Shown here piece by piece: positions 19,382 to 28,519 of a DNA stretch of 64,000 nt. The position numbers and the translations under genes are program-made. Source of the DNA: Akkermansia muciniphila (GTDB lineage: Bacteria > Verrucomicrobiota > Verrucomicrobiia > Verrucomicrobiales > DEV007); contig CAMCXS010000005.1 in the NCBI GenBank assembly GCA_945883495.1, positions 82,068 through 146,067 on the forward strand, in the 5' to 3' direction. A model generated the notes under the pieces. The model ran no database searches and had not been told where the DNA came from. It saw only the letters and a list, made by a program, of their open reading frames with translations. Within the stretch, counting starts at the first letter, position 1. The number at the start of each line of letters is the position of its first letter.

Positions 19382-21121
19382 TTACTCCTTCACCACCGGC
19401 AAGCGGTAACAAGCCGCTTCCTCCGCGTTGCGCACAAACAGCCGGTCACCCACGATGGCGGGGTGGTTCCAGGTTTTGCCTTCGAGCAGCGGGACGTTCG
19501 CCAGTTCCTCGTGCGCCTCGGACGTGGCGCGGAGGAGGACGCCTTCGCCGCGCTCGCCCATTACGAAGAGCAGCCCGGAATCGGCGAGCAGGAGGACTTG
19601 TCCTTTGCCATAGCGACCGCCTTTCCAGGCGCGTTCACCGGTCGCGAGATTGATGCAGGTGAAAATACTGCTATCGAACCCGTAGGCGTGCCCTTCGTAG
19701 AGCACGAAGTCGTTGAAGTCCGGCTTGAGATAGCGGGAGGTCCAGACTTCTTCCGCGGTGAGGGCATCGCCATTGCGGGCCAGGCGGATCAATCGGGTGC
19801 CGGCGCCCATCCCCGTGGGAAGGAGGACGGTGTCCGCGGAGGCGAACTGCGGTTGCAGGGCGCGGTGATCCGTGTGTTTCCAAGCGTAGGAGAACCGGAC
19901 GGCGCCAGTGGCCGGGCTCAGGAACTCCAACCCCAGGTTCGAGAGCATCAGCACGAATTCTTCCTCCCCATATTTCGCGAGCTGCGGCGAGGAATAACTG
20001 TCGTCCCCGCCCGGAGCGGACCAACGCGGTTCGCCGGTGGCGACGTCGAAGGCGAGCGTCGCTTTGTCGCCTGCCCCTCCGGCGTGGACGATCACGACGT
20101 CCCCGGTGACCAGGGGGGAGCTGCTGAAGCCCCACATCGGCGGTTGGCGGCCGGCAATTTCCCCGATGTTGCGCTCCCAAAGCATCGCGCCGTCCTTTGG
20201 ATTCAGGCAACGCAGGATCCCCGTCGCGCCCTGGGCATAGAGCCGTCCCCCGGCCAGCGTGGGCGTGGCGCGCGGTCCGGGGCCGCCGAGGGGATCGTCA
20301 AGCCGGGCTTCCCAAGCGCTAGTCCACACCTGGGCGCCGGTCTCCGCCGAGTAACAGACAATCATTTCCTGCGGGCCGCGTTGTTCCTGGGTGAAGAGGA
20401 GGCCGCCTTGATGCGCAAACGAGGACCAGCCGGGACCCACCGGAATCTTCCAGAGAAGCTGCGGAGGCGTGGCCGCCCAATCCGAGGAAAACTTGAGACC
20501 GGTTTGCCGGCTGTCCCGCGCCGCGCCGCGGAAGCCGGGCCACTCGGAAGGGGATTCGTCAGCCGTGGCCTGTGCGCTCGCCTTGGCCGGGGCTGCGGCC
20601 GACGTCAGAAGCTTCTCCTCGACCGATTGGCTCCAGCGCCAGGTGAGCTCTTGTTTGAAGTTCCCCCACAAGCCCTCGGTCCGCGCCATCAGGGCAAGCA
20701 GCAGGACCACCAACGCCGCGCCCAAACCCACCGCCGTGCGACGCGCGGAAAGGAATCGATCCGCCAGACAAACCCCAACCACGAACAACGACGTGGCTCC
20801 CGGAAAGACGATCACGATGATCGCAGGGCCGTGCATCGATGGGTGCATCGCGAGAATCGCCAAGACCAGTCCGAGGAGGAGGCACCCGAAGCCGATGAGC
20901 TTCTCCCGGACCGTGGCCCGGCTGGCGGCCAGCCACCAGATCAAGAGAACGATCGAGCACAGCGCCGGACCAAACGCCGACACCATCCAGATCCACGCCG
21001 GTCCGTCCTCGATCGACCTGGCCACCATGGGCACCAGGATCATGATCGCAATCAAGGCGGCAGCCGGCCAGACACGCAGGGGACGGCGGGGAGACGTGGA
21101 GGCGAGGGATGAATCGTTCAC
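19382..21121 (-). CDS. Membrane-anchored PQQ-like beta-propeller protein
   Basis: A 579-residue protein. The first ~140 residues contain about four hydrophobic helices (for example AALIAIMILVPMVA and LIGFGCLLLGLVLAILAM). The remainder is a WD/PQQ-like beta-propeller with blades such as WKIPVGPGWSSFAHQGGLLF, GAQVWTSAWEA, GRLYAQGATGILRCLNPKDG and ATGEPRWSAPGGDD. Such proteins are often called outer membrane protein assembly factor BamB-like in PVC bacteria, but the multi-helix N-terminus differs from BamB. There are no PQQ-dehydrogenase catalytic residues that I can see, so a scaffold or binding role is more likely. Gene neighbours are repeats only. Confidence 0.85.
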   Translation of the reverse strand: MNDSSLASTSPRRPLRVWPAAALIAIMILVPMVARSIEDGPAWIWMVSAFGPALCSIVLLIWWLAASRATVREKLIGFGCLLLGLVLAILAMHPSMHGPAIIVIVFPGATSLFVVGVCLADRFLSARRTAVGLGAALVVLLLALMARTEGLWGNFKQELTWRWSQSVEEKLLTSAAAPAKASAQATADESPSEWPGFRGAARDSRQTGLKFSSDWAATPPQLLWKIPVGPGWSSFAHQGGLLFTQEQRGPQEMIVCYSAETGAQVWTSAWEARLDDPLGGPGPRATPTLAGGRLYAQGATGILRCLNPKDGAMLWERNIGEIAGRQPPMWGFSSSPLVTGDVVIVHAGGAGDKATLAFDVATGEPRWSAPGGDDSYSSPQLAKYGEEEFVLMLSNLGLEFLSPATGAVRFSYAWKHTDHRALQPQFASADTVLLPTGMGAGTRLIRLARNGDALTAEEVWTSRYLKPDFNDFVLYEGHAYGFDSSIFTCINLATGERAWKGGRYGKGQVLLLADSGLLFVMGERGEGVLLRATSEAHEELANVPLLEGKTWNHPAIVGDRLFVRNAEEAACYRLPVVKE

Positions 21122-21993
<872 letters not shown>

Positions 21994-22230
21994 ATGATCG
22001 TTCGTATGCCGGAGATTTCGTTGGTGGAGGTTGAAAGTCGTCTGCACGTCGTGGAACTCGGCCTGCAGGAACTGCGAGCCCGGGTCGCCGGCGGTGTTCC
22101 TTCCACGGCAAATTGGCTCGACGTTGTTTCGGGTTCCATGAGTGACATTCCCGAAGAGACTTATCGCGAAATCATGGCGGCGGGCCGGGCCATTGTCGCC
22201 GGTGAAGCGGATCTGCGGGAAGACCTGTGA
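21994..22230 (+). CDS. VapB-like antitoxin
   Basis: A 78-residue acidic protein just before a PIN toxin; the stop codon overlaps the toxin start by 4 nt (GTGA). An N-terminal helix (EVESRLHVVELGLQELRARV) is followed by a polar tail (DIPEETYREIMAAGRAIVAG), as in small antitoxins whose C-terminal end wraps the toxin. It has no DNA-binding motif I can name with confidence. ATG at 21994 has GAG spaced upstream; ATG at 22006 is an alternative. Confidence 0.65.
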   Translation: MIVRMPEISLVEVESRLHVVELGLQELRARVAGGVPSTANWLDVVSGSMSDIPEETYREIMAAGRAIVAGEADLREDL

Positions 22231-22664
22231 CCTATCTCCTCGACACGGATCACTTCTCGATCTTGCAAAGGCGGTCAGGCCCGGAGTTCCAGAATCTTGC
22301 GACAAGAATGGGGGCGCATACCCCGGCGGATTTTGCGCTCTCGATCGTTACCTTTCACGAGCAGGTCATTGGCGCTCATGCATGGATTCAAGGTGCGAAG
22401 AATCCGCGTCAGGTCGTAGAAGGTTACGCTTTCCTGGATCGCGCATTCTTGGACTACGGCCGGTTTACGGTTCTGCGCTTTGATGAAGAAGCTCTGAGCG
22501 TGTTCTCAGGCTTTGGAGGTGGGCTTCGGGTCAATGTCAGAGACTTGCGGATCGCGGCCATCGCCATCGCGAACGGTCTCATTCTACTGACGAGGAATCG
22601 CGTCCACTTTGAGCGCGTACCGGGATTGAGGTTTGAAGATTGGGCCGTTGGCGGAGAGGGTTGA
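22227..22664 (+). CDS. VapC-like PIN-domain ribonuclease toxin
   Basis: A 145-residue PIN-domain protein starting at GTG, overlapping the antitoxin by 4 nt. The catalytic acids are placed as in VapC: YLLDTDHFS (Asp6/Asp8), TFHEQVIG (Glu) and VRDLRIAAIAIANGLILLTRN (Asp plus the typical closing segment). VapC toxins cleave tRNA or rRNA and stop translation when the antitoxin is lost. Length is typical and all key residues are present, so the pair is probably intact. Confidence 0.85.
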   Translation: MTYLLDTDHFSILQRRSGPEFQNLATRMGAHTPADFALSIVTFHEQVIGAHAWIQGAKNPRQVVEGYAFLDRAFLDYGRFTVLRFDEEALSVFSGFGGGLRVNVRDLRIAAIAIANGLILLTRNRVHFERVPGLRFEDWAVGGEG

Positions 22665-23700
22665 GTCCAGGCCAGCGACAGCAGGACGGGAACCGGGGGC
22701 CGGAGTGGGCGACGAACGCTTCCCGGTGGATCGGGCGGCGTTAGCGGAGATCGTTGACGACGATGGATGACATCCATGAGTCCATGAGTCCCGGAGGGAC
22801 GATGGGAAGGGGCGACGTCTCTTTTTTCCCCTGCGTAGGATGGGCATTCCTGCCCGTCCGTGATCATCTGGATGGAGGAGGCCAGACACGAATGTCCGGC
22901 CTACGGCCGCTTCGCTGATCACGAATCATGATTCCCAATATCCGTGTAGATCTGCGCGATCCGTGGTTTGAGAAACGCTTGTTTGGGGAACCACGCATTT
23001 CACGGATTGGCACGGATAGGAATGCGCCTCATCCACTAGGCGGAATCCTCGTGCTCGTGCTCGTAATCGTGCTCGATTTTCGAGTTTGAATCGGATCGTT
23101 CTTTGGCGATACACCGCGAACGGGATCAACGATGTTTCGATTACGAGCACGAGCACGAGCACGAGATCGGGGCTGCCATCAACCATCAACAATCAACCAT
23201 CAACTACGTAGGACGGGCATTCCTGCCTGTCCCGAGCCAGCGTCGGCGATGTGATCTCCGGCGGTAAATCGAGGAGGCCAGACAAGAATGTCCGGCCTAC
23301 GGCACGCCTGGGCCCTCGCGAGATCTGGGCTGCCATCAACCATCAACCATCAACCATCAACTACGTAGCGACGGGCATTCCTGCCTGTCCCGCAGCGGAC
23401 CGGAACCTGCCGTCGGCTTGGGCTGGGCGGACCACTTGCTCTCCACGGATCGCCGGGGCGGCGAAGCGCGATGGCAACGTGCCGCCGGAATGCGCGATGT
23501 TGCATTGGTTCCGTGCCAATGCGGATCGGACGTTCTCCGCAAAAATATCCGCCGTGGCAAATCCGGCTCGAGACAAAACATTTCGACACAAGGTCGAGCC
23601 GGAATTTCCGTTCGCATTCGTGCGATGTTTCAGGCCTGGACCGGGCGTGGCCTGGGACTTGGTGGCGCCGGAAACTCTCGGGCCGGAGATGCATGGTGGG
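22665..23700. repeat. Repeat-rich spacer with foldback copy at 23040-23170
   Basis: REP-like palindromes lie at 22837-22859, 23211-23232 and 23371-23391. Companion hairpins lie at about 22880-22905 and 23277-23301. A full foldback element (23040-23170) and CATCAAC runs are also present. The open frames from 23418 onwards are compositionally odd and match no family; I do not call them genes. Confidence 0.65.
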
Positions 23701-23827
23701 TTTTGCGAAGCAAAAACGCCACGATCAAAATTGGACTGTCCCTTTTGCGAAGCAAAAACGCCACGGGCAGAATGCGATTGTCCCTTTTGCGAAGCGCAAA
23801 CGCTCGGGGCAGCGCGGATTGCGACAA
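23701..23827. repeat. 42-bp tandem repeat, three units with internal palindrome
   Basis: TTTTGCGAAGCAAAA begins at 23701 and 23743, and a variant TTTTGCGAAGCGCAAA at 23785, an exact 42-nt period. Each unit continues with ACGCCACG or a close variant, then GA-rich sequence ending GTCCC. The 15-nt palindrome TTTTGC-GAA-GCAAAA gives each unit its own hairpin. The period is divisible by three, so it stays open in several frames (for example FAKQKRHxQNxxVP), but no gene is supported. Confidence 0.75.
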
Positions 23828-24056
23828 AACCAGCGCGCCAACTCGCCGCCCCATTCCGGCTCGCGCGAAACCCGGCAAAAGAACGGCCGTGCGCAATTTG
23901 GCTTTCTCACGGGTGATTTGACCAAGTCAAAAGCCGGATCTGGCCTCTCAAGTGTGATTGCTTCCAGCGTGACGGCCAGGCACGGCTCGACATTTTCACC
24001 AAAAATCATTTGCTCGCGTTGACAAGTGTTAGAATATGTTTGCGCAACGAACGCAC
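23828..24056. other. Spacer upstream of helical hypothetical gene
   Basis: No ORF supported. Close to the gene, TTGACA (24019-24024) and TAGAAT (24030-24035) occur but are only 5 nt apart, so they do not form a standard sigma-70 promoter as they stand. Confidence 0.3.
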
Positions 24057-24998
24057 ATGAGCACCTCCCTACGCATTGAGATTCCCGTCCTGGCGCATCG
24101 AGACTTGACCAGCCAACAGTTTTTGGATGGCTGCCGCCGCATCACCTCCAGTATTTTGGCGGGCACGGAACAGATTCCGCCCCGTGAAGGCTTGATCCGC
24201 GAGCTTGCCAAAGACGGCGCGACGACAAGCGAGGAATTTGCCGCCCGGTTGATGCTCGATCGCAAAGGGGAGTTCACCCGGGAAAAACTTCAGGCCCACG
24301 GCAAACGGATTGGCTTCCTGCAAGCGCTCCCGCGGGAGTTGAAGACGCTGCTGCGCAACCCGGACCCGGCCATCCCCGATTCCAAACGGACGGCGGCCAA
24401 GGAGTTGCTCGTCATCATCGACAAACACAAGATCGCCGCCAAGCGCCGCAGCCAGGCGGAAGTCAGCACCGTGGTGCAAGCTCTGCTGACGGAAGCCGCG
24501 GAACCGGCGACCCAACAACTCATCAGCCGAGCCGGCGTCGGCCGGTTCTTTGAACTGCTCAAGCAAGCGCAGGCGGAGTATGCCGCGATCACCAAGAGAG
24601 AACAAGAGGCCACGGTCCAGGGCTCGCTCTCCGAGCCAGCGTCAGGAGAGGTCGACACCGAGACCGGCGGCCATGCCCAATCCGCCGCTGCGCCCGCCAA
24701 GCCGGTGCCCAAGCCACGCCTGGCCCGTGAACTGAAAGAAGTTCTCAGCAGCCAGCTCAACCTCCTCTTCGACCTCATGGCGCACCTCGCCCGCAAAGGA
24801 CGCGCGCCCTACGCGCATCTCCTCGCCGAAAGCTGCGAAACCGTCGCCGAACTCACCCTAGTCGCGAAGACCCGTGAAACTCGGGAGAAAAAGGCCGAAG
24901 AGAAGCGGAAGAAGGGACAGACGCCAGCATCGGGGAGCGTCCGTGGTACGGCGGATGGGGTGAAGCCGGTGAATGGAGATTCCGCTTTGGCTGGGTGA
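24057..24998 (+). CDS. Hypothetical helical protein with Lys/Ala-rich C-terminus
   Basis: A 313-residue protein from ATG 24057 (an ATG seven codons upstream at 24036 is possible). It is almost entirely alpha-helical by eye: long amphipathic stretches such as LTSQQFLDGCRRITSSIL, KRTAAKELLVIIDKHKIAAK and VGRFFELLKQAQAEYAAI. A Pro/Ala-rich linker (SAAAPAKPVPKPR) and a basic tail (REKKAEEKRKKGQ) follow. No signal peptide, membrane segment or catalytic motif is seen. General length and style resemble the 62738-63673 protein, but I cannot show homology by eye. Confidence 0.6.
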   Translation: MSTSLRIEIPVLAHRDLTSQQFLDGCRRITSSILAGTEQIPPREGLIRELAKDGATTSEEFAARLMLDRKGEFTREKLQAHGKRIGFLQALPRELKTLLRNPDPAIPDSKRTAAKELLVIIDKHKIAAKRRSQAEVSTVVQALLTEAAEPATQQLISRAGVGRFFELLKQAQAEYAAITKREQEATVQGSLSEPASGEVDTETGGHAQSAAAPAKPVPKPRLARELKEVLSSQLNLLFDLMAHLARKGRAPYAHLLAESCETVAELTLVAKTRETREKKAEEKRKKGQTPASGSVRGTADGVKPVNGDSALAG

Positions 24999-25560
24999 GG
25001 TAGGAAGTGGGGATGATCCGCAGATTGCGCAGATTTCCGCAGAGAAACGCAATGGATGCCAGATGGAAACGATGAAACGGTTTGGTCACCACGAAGGACA
25101 CGAAGAGCACGAAGGGATGGTGGTGCATAGAGCGCCATCGGGACCGAAGAACGGGACCACCCGCCGCGGCAGCGGCAAACCTGGAGGCCGAAGGGTCACT
25201 CGGGGAGCCTGCGATCAGCAGGATAAGCGGGGATGATCCGGGCTCGCACAAAGGCGCCAAGACACAAAGAATGCGGTGGGATATGAAGTTTGGGGAACTT
25301 GCCAATTTACCCTCAGGGCGGGCTAAACCTCCTGCCCGAAGCCTTTGTGAACTGGCCTCCTCTTCGTGCCTTAGTGGCTTTGTGCGAGGCTTCCATTGTC
25401 CTTTCTGGGAGAAACGCAATGGACACCAGATGGAGACGATCGTCCGGTCTGAACCCCACGAAGCGACCGTGCTGGGCGGAGGGGAAATGCGGAAGCCTCG
25501 GAACACCCGGCATCGCAGCCGGAAAGAGATCTCAGAGCCGATCTCCTGCCAAAGAGTGAG
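24999..25560. repeat. Spacer with direct repeats and CACAAAGGC-type inverted repeats
   Basis: GAGAAACGCAATGGA.. followed by CCAGATGGA.ACGAT occurs at 25042-25075 and again at 25411-25443. TCGCACAAAGGCGCCAAG at about 25244 has an inverted partner TTAGTGGCTTTGTGCGAGG at about 25371-25390, forming a large foldback. A short CACGAAGGACACGAAGAGC run (25085-25110) is also repeat-derived. Weak open frames are not supported as genes. Confidence 0.6.
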
Positions 25561-25574
25561 CCCTCACTCTTGCC

Positions 25575-25660
25575 CGGTCACAACCAACCATCCACGATCA
25601 ACTTGCGGGGATACTTGTTATCGGCTGCACGCCGTGATAACGGGTTAATGGCCGCAAGCT
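25575..25660 (+). repeat. Degenerate attC-like hairpin at the left edge of the second array
   Basis: TTGCGG..GTTATC-GGC pairs with GCC-gt-GATAAC..CCGCAA around a short loop (TGCAC), directly before the GTG start at 25662. The position fits an attC site, but the outer boxes diverge from the consensus, so it may be another hairpin. Confidence 0.35.
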
Positions 25661-25661
25661 G

Positions 25662-26021
25662 GTGAGCTATACTGTTCGGCAAAAACACAAGACTGTGCAT
25701 TTCCCAAAACGACTAAATATCACACTCGGTTCAACCGCGGCGTTCGACGTCGATACCTATCTAGTAGAGACCAATGAGTATGCGGTCGCCCGAAGCACTG
25801 GCGGCGCGATTGGCGTCACTTGGAACCGTAGCGATGAGCGTCCGCAAGGATTTCCCAGCACATACAAACACCAGCAGTGGTTTATGCTGCCTGAACCCAT
25901 CGCGCGCATGGTACTTGCCGGTGCGGACTTGTTCACCTGTGCTAACCAGACGGCGGGCGACAGCACCGGTCGTGAGGCTCAGCGGCAAAGAGCATTGGAT
26001 GACGCAAGCCAGGGGCTCTGA
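25662..26021 (+). CDS. Hypothetical cassette protein
   Basis: A 119-residue protein with GTG start, followed 13 nt later by an attC-like site. It is a mixed alpha/beta sequence (VHFPKRLNITLGSTAAFDVD, WFMLPEPIARMVLAGADL) with no recognised domain or membrane segment. AT content and codon use differ from the housekeeping genes of the window, as expected for an acquired cassette. Function unknown. Confidence 0.6.
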   Translation: MSYTVRQKHKTVHFPKRLNITLGSTAAFDVDTYLVETNEYAVARSTGGAIGVTWNRSDERPQGFPSTYKHQQWFMLPEPIARMVLAGADLFTCANQTAGDSTGREAQRQRALDDASQGL

Positions 26022-26034
26022 CTCTGCAACCCCA

Positions 26035-26166
26035 GGCCGAACAAGACGTGCATATTAACACCCACTAGCCTCTCTGTTTTCCATGTTTCCATCTGAATTC
26101 AACCTCAACCCCACGATTAACGTTGGCCACCTCTACTGGGTGTGTTATTACTTTAACGTTTGATCT
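26035..26166 (+). repeat. attC-like recombination site 1 of second array
   Basis: The left box GGCCGAACAAGACG and right box AACGTTTGATC enclose strongly complementary arms. TTAACACCCACTAG on the left pairs with CTACTGGGTGTGTTATTA on the right (TAACAC, CAC/CCA, TAG), leaving unpaired bases as in attC. The total length (~130 nt) is within the known attC range. Confidence 0.7.
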
Positions 26167-26174
26167 AGAGAATC

Positions 26175-26870
26175 ATGAGTAAACCACGGTTTAGACCTTC
26201 CAAGGCGATCTACGGATTATGGAGCAGATTTGAGGTCGTTCAGCAGTTGGCGGCGGATATGGAAGATGTCGTCGAGAAGAAAATACGCGATCTCGATGAG
26301 CGCGCGAAAGGCCTACACGAGGTCGAAGGCGAGGAATTCAGGGATTACTTATCCGATTCAATGGCTGATGAACATTACGGCTACCAAAGCGAATGGATTC
26401 CATTAATTCGCGAAAGTCTCCTTCTCAGTATTTGCTCATCATTTGAGTTTCACCTCGGTCGGCTGTGCGACGAGTATGCGGTCGCGTGCAGGACGCCCTT
26501 TCGTATGCGAGATTTGAATGACCGGGGCATTAAGCGTTGTCAGACTATGCTTGCGCGACTTGGGGTTGATCAGGTGGCTTTCGGAACCTCTTGGGATGCT
26601 GTCGCCCAAATTTTTGAAATCAGGAACAAGATTGCGCATGCAGGCGGATATCACGACGGCCAAATCCGAAAGAAGATCGTTTCACGATCAGACGTGTTCG
26701 AGCCGGGTGGAAAGTTCGATCGTTCTATAAGGATCCGAGCGGACGGAATTGAGAAAGTTTGTCAACACATGACGGAGGCACTTTGGCAGATCAATCGGAA
26801 CCTCTACTCACCTCGTGAAACCATTCAGACCGAACAAGGCGCGGCTGAGCAACCCGCTGTGCCGCTGTGA
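26175..26870 (+). CDS. HEPN-like protein in a cassette
   Basis: A 231-residue, mostly helical protein. WIPLIRESLLLSICSSFEFHL (about residues 74-94) is followed by FEIRNKIAHAGGYHDG, which contains R-x4-H (RNKIAH), the catalytic motif of HEPN ribonucleases. The layout resembles RiboL-PSP/MAE_28990-type HEPN proteins found in defence and toxin loci. No MNT nucleotidyltransferase partner is encoded next to it. ATG at 26175 lies 9 nt after the preceding attC-like site; the stop at 26870 lies inside the next one. RNase activity is inferred from motif only. Confidence 0.65.
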   Translation: MSKPRFRPSKAIYGLWSRFEVVQQLAADMEDVVEKKIRDLDERAKGLHEVEGEEFRDYLSDSMADEHYGYQSEWIPLIRESLLLSICSSFEFHLGRLCDEYAVACRTPFRMRDLNDRGIKRCQTMLARLGVDQVAFGTSWDAVAQIFEIRNKIAHAGGYHDGQIRKKIVSRSDVFEPGGKFDRSIRIRADGIEKVCQHMTEALWQINRNLYSPRETIQTEQGAAEQPAVPL

Positions 26871-26956
26871 GTTGAACTGCCGCTGCTAACTCGACGATTT
26901 ACAGCTGTTGGGACGCGGCGCTCCCAGTATCCGGCGCCAGCGCGCGGACGTTAGCA
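26829..26956 (+). repeat. attC-like recombination site 2 of second array
   Basis: The left box ACCGAACAAGGCGCGGCTGA and right box GCGCGGACGTTAGCA pair through GCGC-GCT-GGC-GCC-GG with unpaired bases. The right box has the canonical ACGTTAGC. The site overlaps the last 42 nt of the HEPN-like gene, a usual cassette arrangement. Confidence 0.75.
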
Positions 26957-26963
26957 TCACAAC

Positions 26964-27734
26964 ATGAACATCTCTGAACTACTTGAGGCTAAACCAGCGA
27001 TTGCTATCCTATCGGGGATCGGTGGCATAGCCGCTGCGTTGATTACTCAATGGTTTCTCAACAAGAGAGCTGTCTTTCGCTACGATGTGATCCATAATCG
27101 TGTCGGCCTATCGGCCGACGATGACATCTACGGCTCGGTGAGGGTAACTTGGAACAATACAGCATTGAATCATCTGTTCCTATCGACTGTGAGAGTTGCA
27201 AATGAAAGCATGAAGGACTTTGATTCCGTTGTTGTTCGGATTTTCTCGTCCAATACGCGACTTCTCACTGAGTTCACGGCGATAGAAGGAACGACCAGAA
27301 CTCTTGAGTATACGGAGGAATACGCGGGGAGAATTCGTGTCACCGACGGAAGTGAACCAACTGAGGATCAGTTTGCGCTCTTCCGGAGACAGCGGGATTA
27401 TATTGTCCCCATAATGAACCGGGGGCAGGTGTTGCGCTTCGAGTTCCTCAACTCGCCGACGTCGGATGCGCAGGCGATTTGGGTCGACATCCTGCACAAA
27501 GGCGTCACATGCAAATTCAAGAAACCGGTAAATCAGATCTTTGGAGTATCCCAGCCGAGGGCTGCTTTTGTCGGAACAGTAATTTGCTTGATGGTGGTAG
27601 GCTGGGTTGTGACGTCGGTGAGCAGTGTTAAAGTAGCCGCCGTTGCCTCCTTCTTCCTTGGATGGCTTGTTCTCATTCCTGGAGCGCTAGCGATCTTGGC
27701 GGTCCGAAAGCTCCGGGATGCTCTTGCTGGATAA
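26964..27734 (+). CDS. Membrane protein with large soluble domain, in a cassette
   Basis: A 256-residue protein. An N-terminal hydrophobic helix (AIAILSGIGGIAAALITQWF, 12-31) is followed by a ~165-residue beta-rich domain (YGSVRVTWNNTALNHLFLST, VVVRIFSSNTRLL). Two C-terminal helices lie at about 203-220 and 226-246 (AAFVGTVICLMVVGWVV; VAAVASFFLGWLVLIPGAL). No catalytic motif is seen. ATG lies 7 nt after an attC-like site. The architecture (TM - beta domain - 2TM) is compatible with a sensor or effector protein; function unknown. Confidence 0.65.
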   Translation: MNISELLEAKPAIAILSGIGGIAAALITQWFLNKRAVFRYDVIHNRVGLSADDDIYGSVRVTWNNTALNHLFLSTVRVANESMKDFDSVVVRIFSSNTRLLTEFTAIEGTTRTLEYTEEYAGRIRVTDGSEPTEDQFALFRRQRDYIVPIMNRGQVLRFEFLNSPTSDAQAIWVDILHKGVTCKFKKPVNQIFGVSQPRAAFVGTVICLMVVGWVVTSVSSVKVAAVASFFLGWLVLIPGALAILAVRKLRDALAG

Positions 27735-27895
27735 TGATATGGTAACAAGTCGGAGCAAAGAACCCCTGATCCGCCGCAAGTGCAATCTCTAGTTACCGTT
27801 CTAACCTCCCAAGCTTAACCCGAAGTCGCAAACGTCATGGCAAGGAACCCGGCCAGCCTGGAGGTAGACTATCCAAGTTGATAATTGTTGAACTA
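27735..27895. other. Spacer with possible short attC-like hairpin
   Basis: GGTAAC (27750-27755) and GTTACC (27794-27799) are exact inverted boxes ~40 nt apart, but the arms between them pair poorly. This may be a decayed attC. Nothing else is recognised here. Confidence 0.3.
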
Positions 27896-27955
27896 GCCCG
27901 AACAATCGCATCCCTCGGACGCCTGAACGGTGCCTGTGATGCGGGACGTTCGGCC
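27896..27955 (+). repeat. attC-like recombination site 3, compact and near-ideal
   Basis: In only 60 nt, GCCCGAACAATCGCATC..CGGACGCC, loop TGAA, then CGGTGCC..GTGATGCGGGACGTTCGGC. The outer boxes CCGAAC/GTTCGG are exactly complementary, the arms CGCATC/GATGCG pair, and GG.C.CC pairs at the tip, with extra bases on one side. This is close to the minimal attC structure. Its right half recurs at 30.5, 31.3, 32.7 and 35.0 kb. Confidence 0.8.
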
Positions 27956-27987
27956 AACGAAAATCGTCACACAGCATTCAACCCCCA

Positions 27988-28323
27988 GTGATTGATAGCT
28001 TCATGAAAGACAAGTTTTTCAACATCCATCTCATACAAGCCAGCCTTCAAACGCTGAACGTCCCCATGGACGAGATAGAGAAGTTCTTGACCATGTTTGA
28101 GAGTCTTTCCGCAAGCCCTGAAGCGTTCGCCAGATGGAACACCGAACTCGACGAGAAAGGAATCAGGGTCCTCTCGATGATTCTCGACACGAATGGAAAG
28201 AAGTTGGCTCAGGCATGCCTCCAAAGCTTGTTTACGTCGTTCGTGAACCATTATCAGATCACGGATCGCGAGATTGCCGCCGAAATCAAACGGGAGATCG
28301 ACAGAATAATCTCATCCAATTGA
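27988..28323 (+). CDS. Small helical hypothetical protein in a cassette
   Basis: A 111-residue protein with GTG start (an internal ATG at 28003 is possible), lying between two attC-like sites. It is predicted helical (MDEIEKFLTMFESLSASPEA, GKKLAQACLQSLFTSFVNHY) with an acidic-basic C-terminus (EIAAEIKREIDRII). No family is recognised. A minus-strand ORF overlaps (28251-27967), but the orientation of neighbouring cassettes supports the plus strand. Confidence 0.5.
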   Translation: MIDSFMKDKFFNIHLIQASLQTLNVPMDEIEKFLTMFESLSASPEAFARWNTELDEKGIRVLSMILDTNGKKLAQACLQSLFTSFVNHYQITDREIAAEIKREIDRIISSN

Positions 28324-28363
28324 TGTTTTCCCGAAGCCACTCTACGGACTCACACTCACCAAA

Positions 28364-28506
28364 GCCGAACAAAGCGGTTGACAGCGTTGATGATTAGCAC
28401 GCGCCCTTCGGGCTGCGAGAGCTTGTCACGTCCCGTGCTTGCTTCGCGCACGTCCGGCGCCATCTCCCTTGCCTCTGCTGTGTCTTCCTCACCGCCGACG
28501 TTCTCC
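28364..28506 (+). repeat. attC-like recombination site 4 of second array
   Basis: The left box GCCGAACAAAGCGGTTGACAG and right box CACCGCCGACGTTCTCC pair: GCGGT/ACCGC and ACAGC/GCTGT. A long centre (~100 nt) contains a smaller hairpin (GCGCCCTTCGGGCTGC). It resembles long VCR-type attC sites. It ends 13 nt before the next cassette gene. Confidence 0.7.
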
Positions 28507-28519
28507 TAAGAATTCTACG

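Noticed and set aside
19463..21112. 549-codon plus-strand ORF opposite the PQQ-propeller gene
   Set aside because: Shadow frame with Arg/Glu/Gly bias and no domain.
23418..23921. 167-aa ORF covering the 42-bp repeat
   Set aside because: Three frames are open at once owing to the 42-bp period; no RBS and no family, so not supported.
25000..25650. Plus-strand 188-aa ORF from 25082
   Set aside because: Runs through inverted and direct repeats with no conserved segment.
27967..28251. Minus-strand 94-aa ORF overlapping cassette 4
   Set aside because: All other cassette genes read on the plus strand and the flanking attC-like sites fit the plus-strand ORF at 27988; kept only as an alternative.
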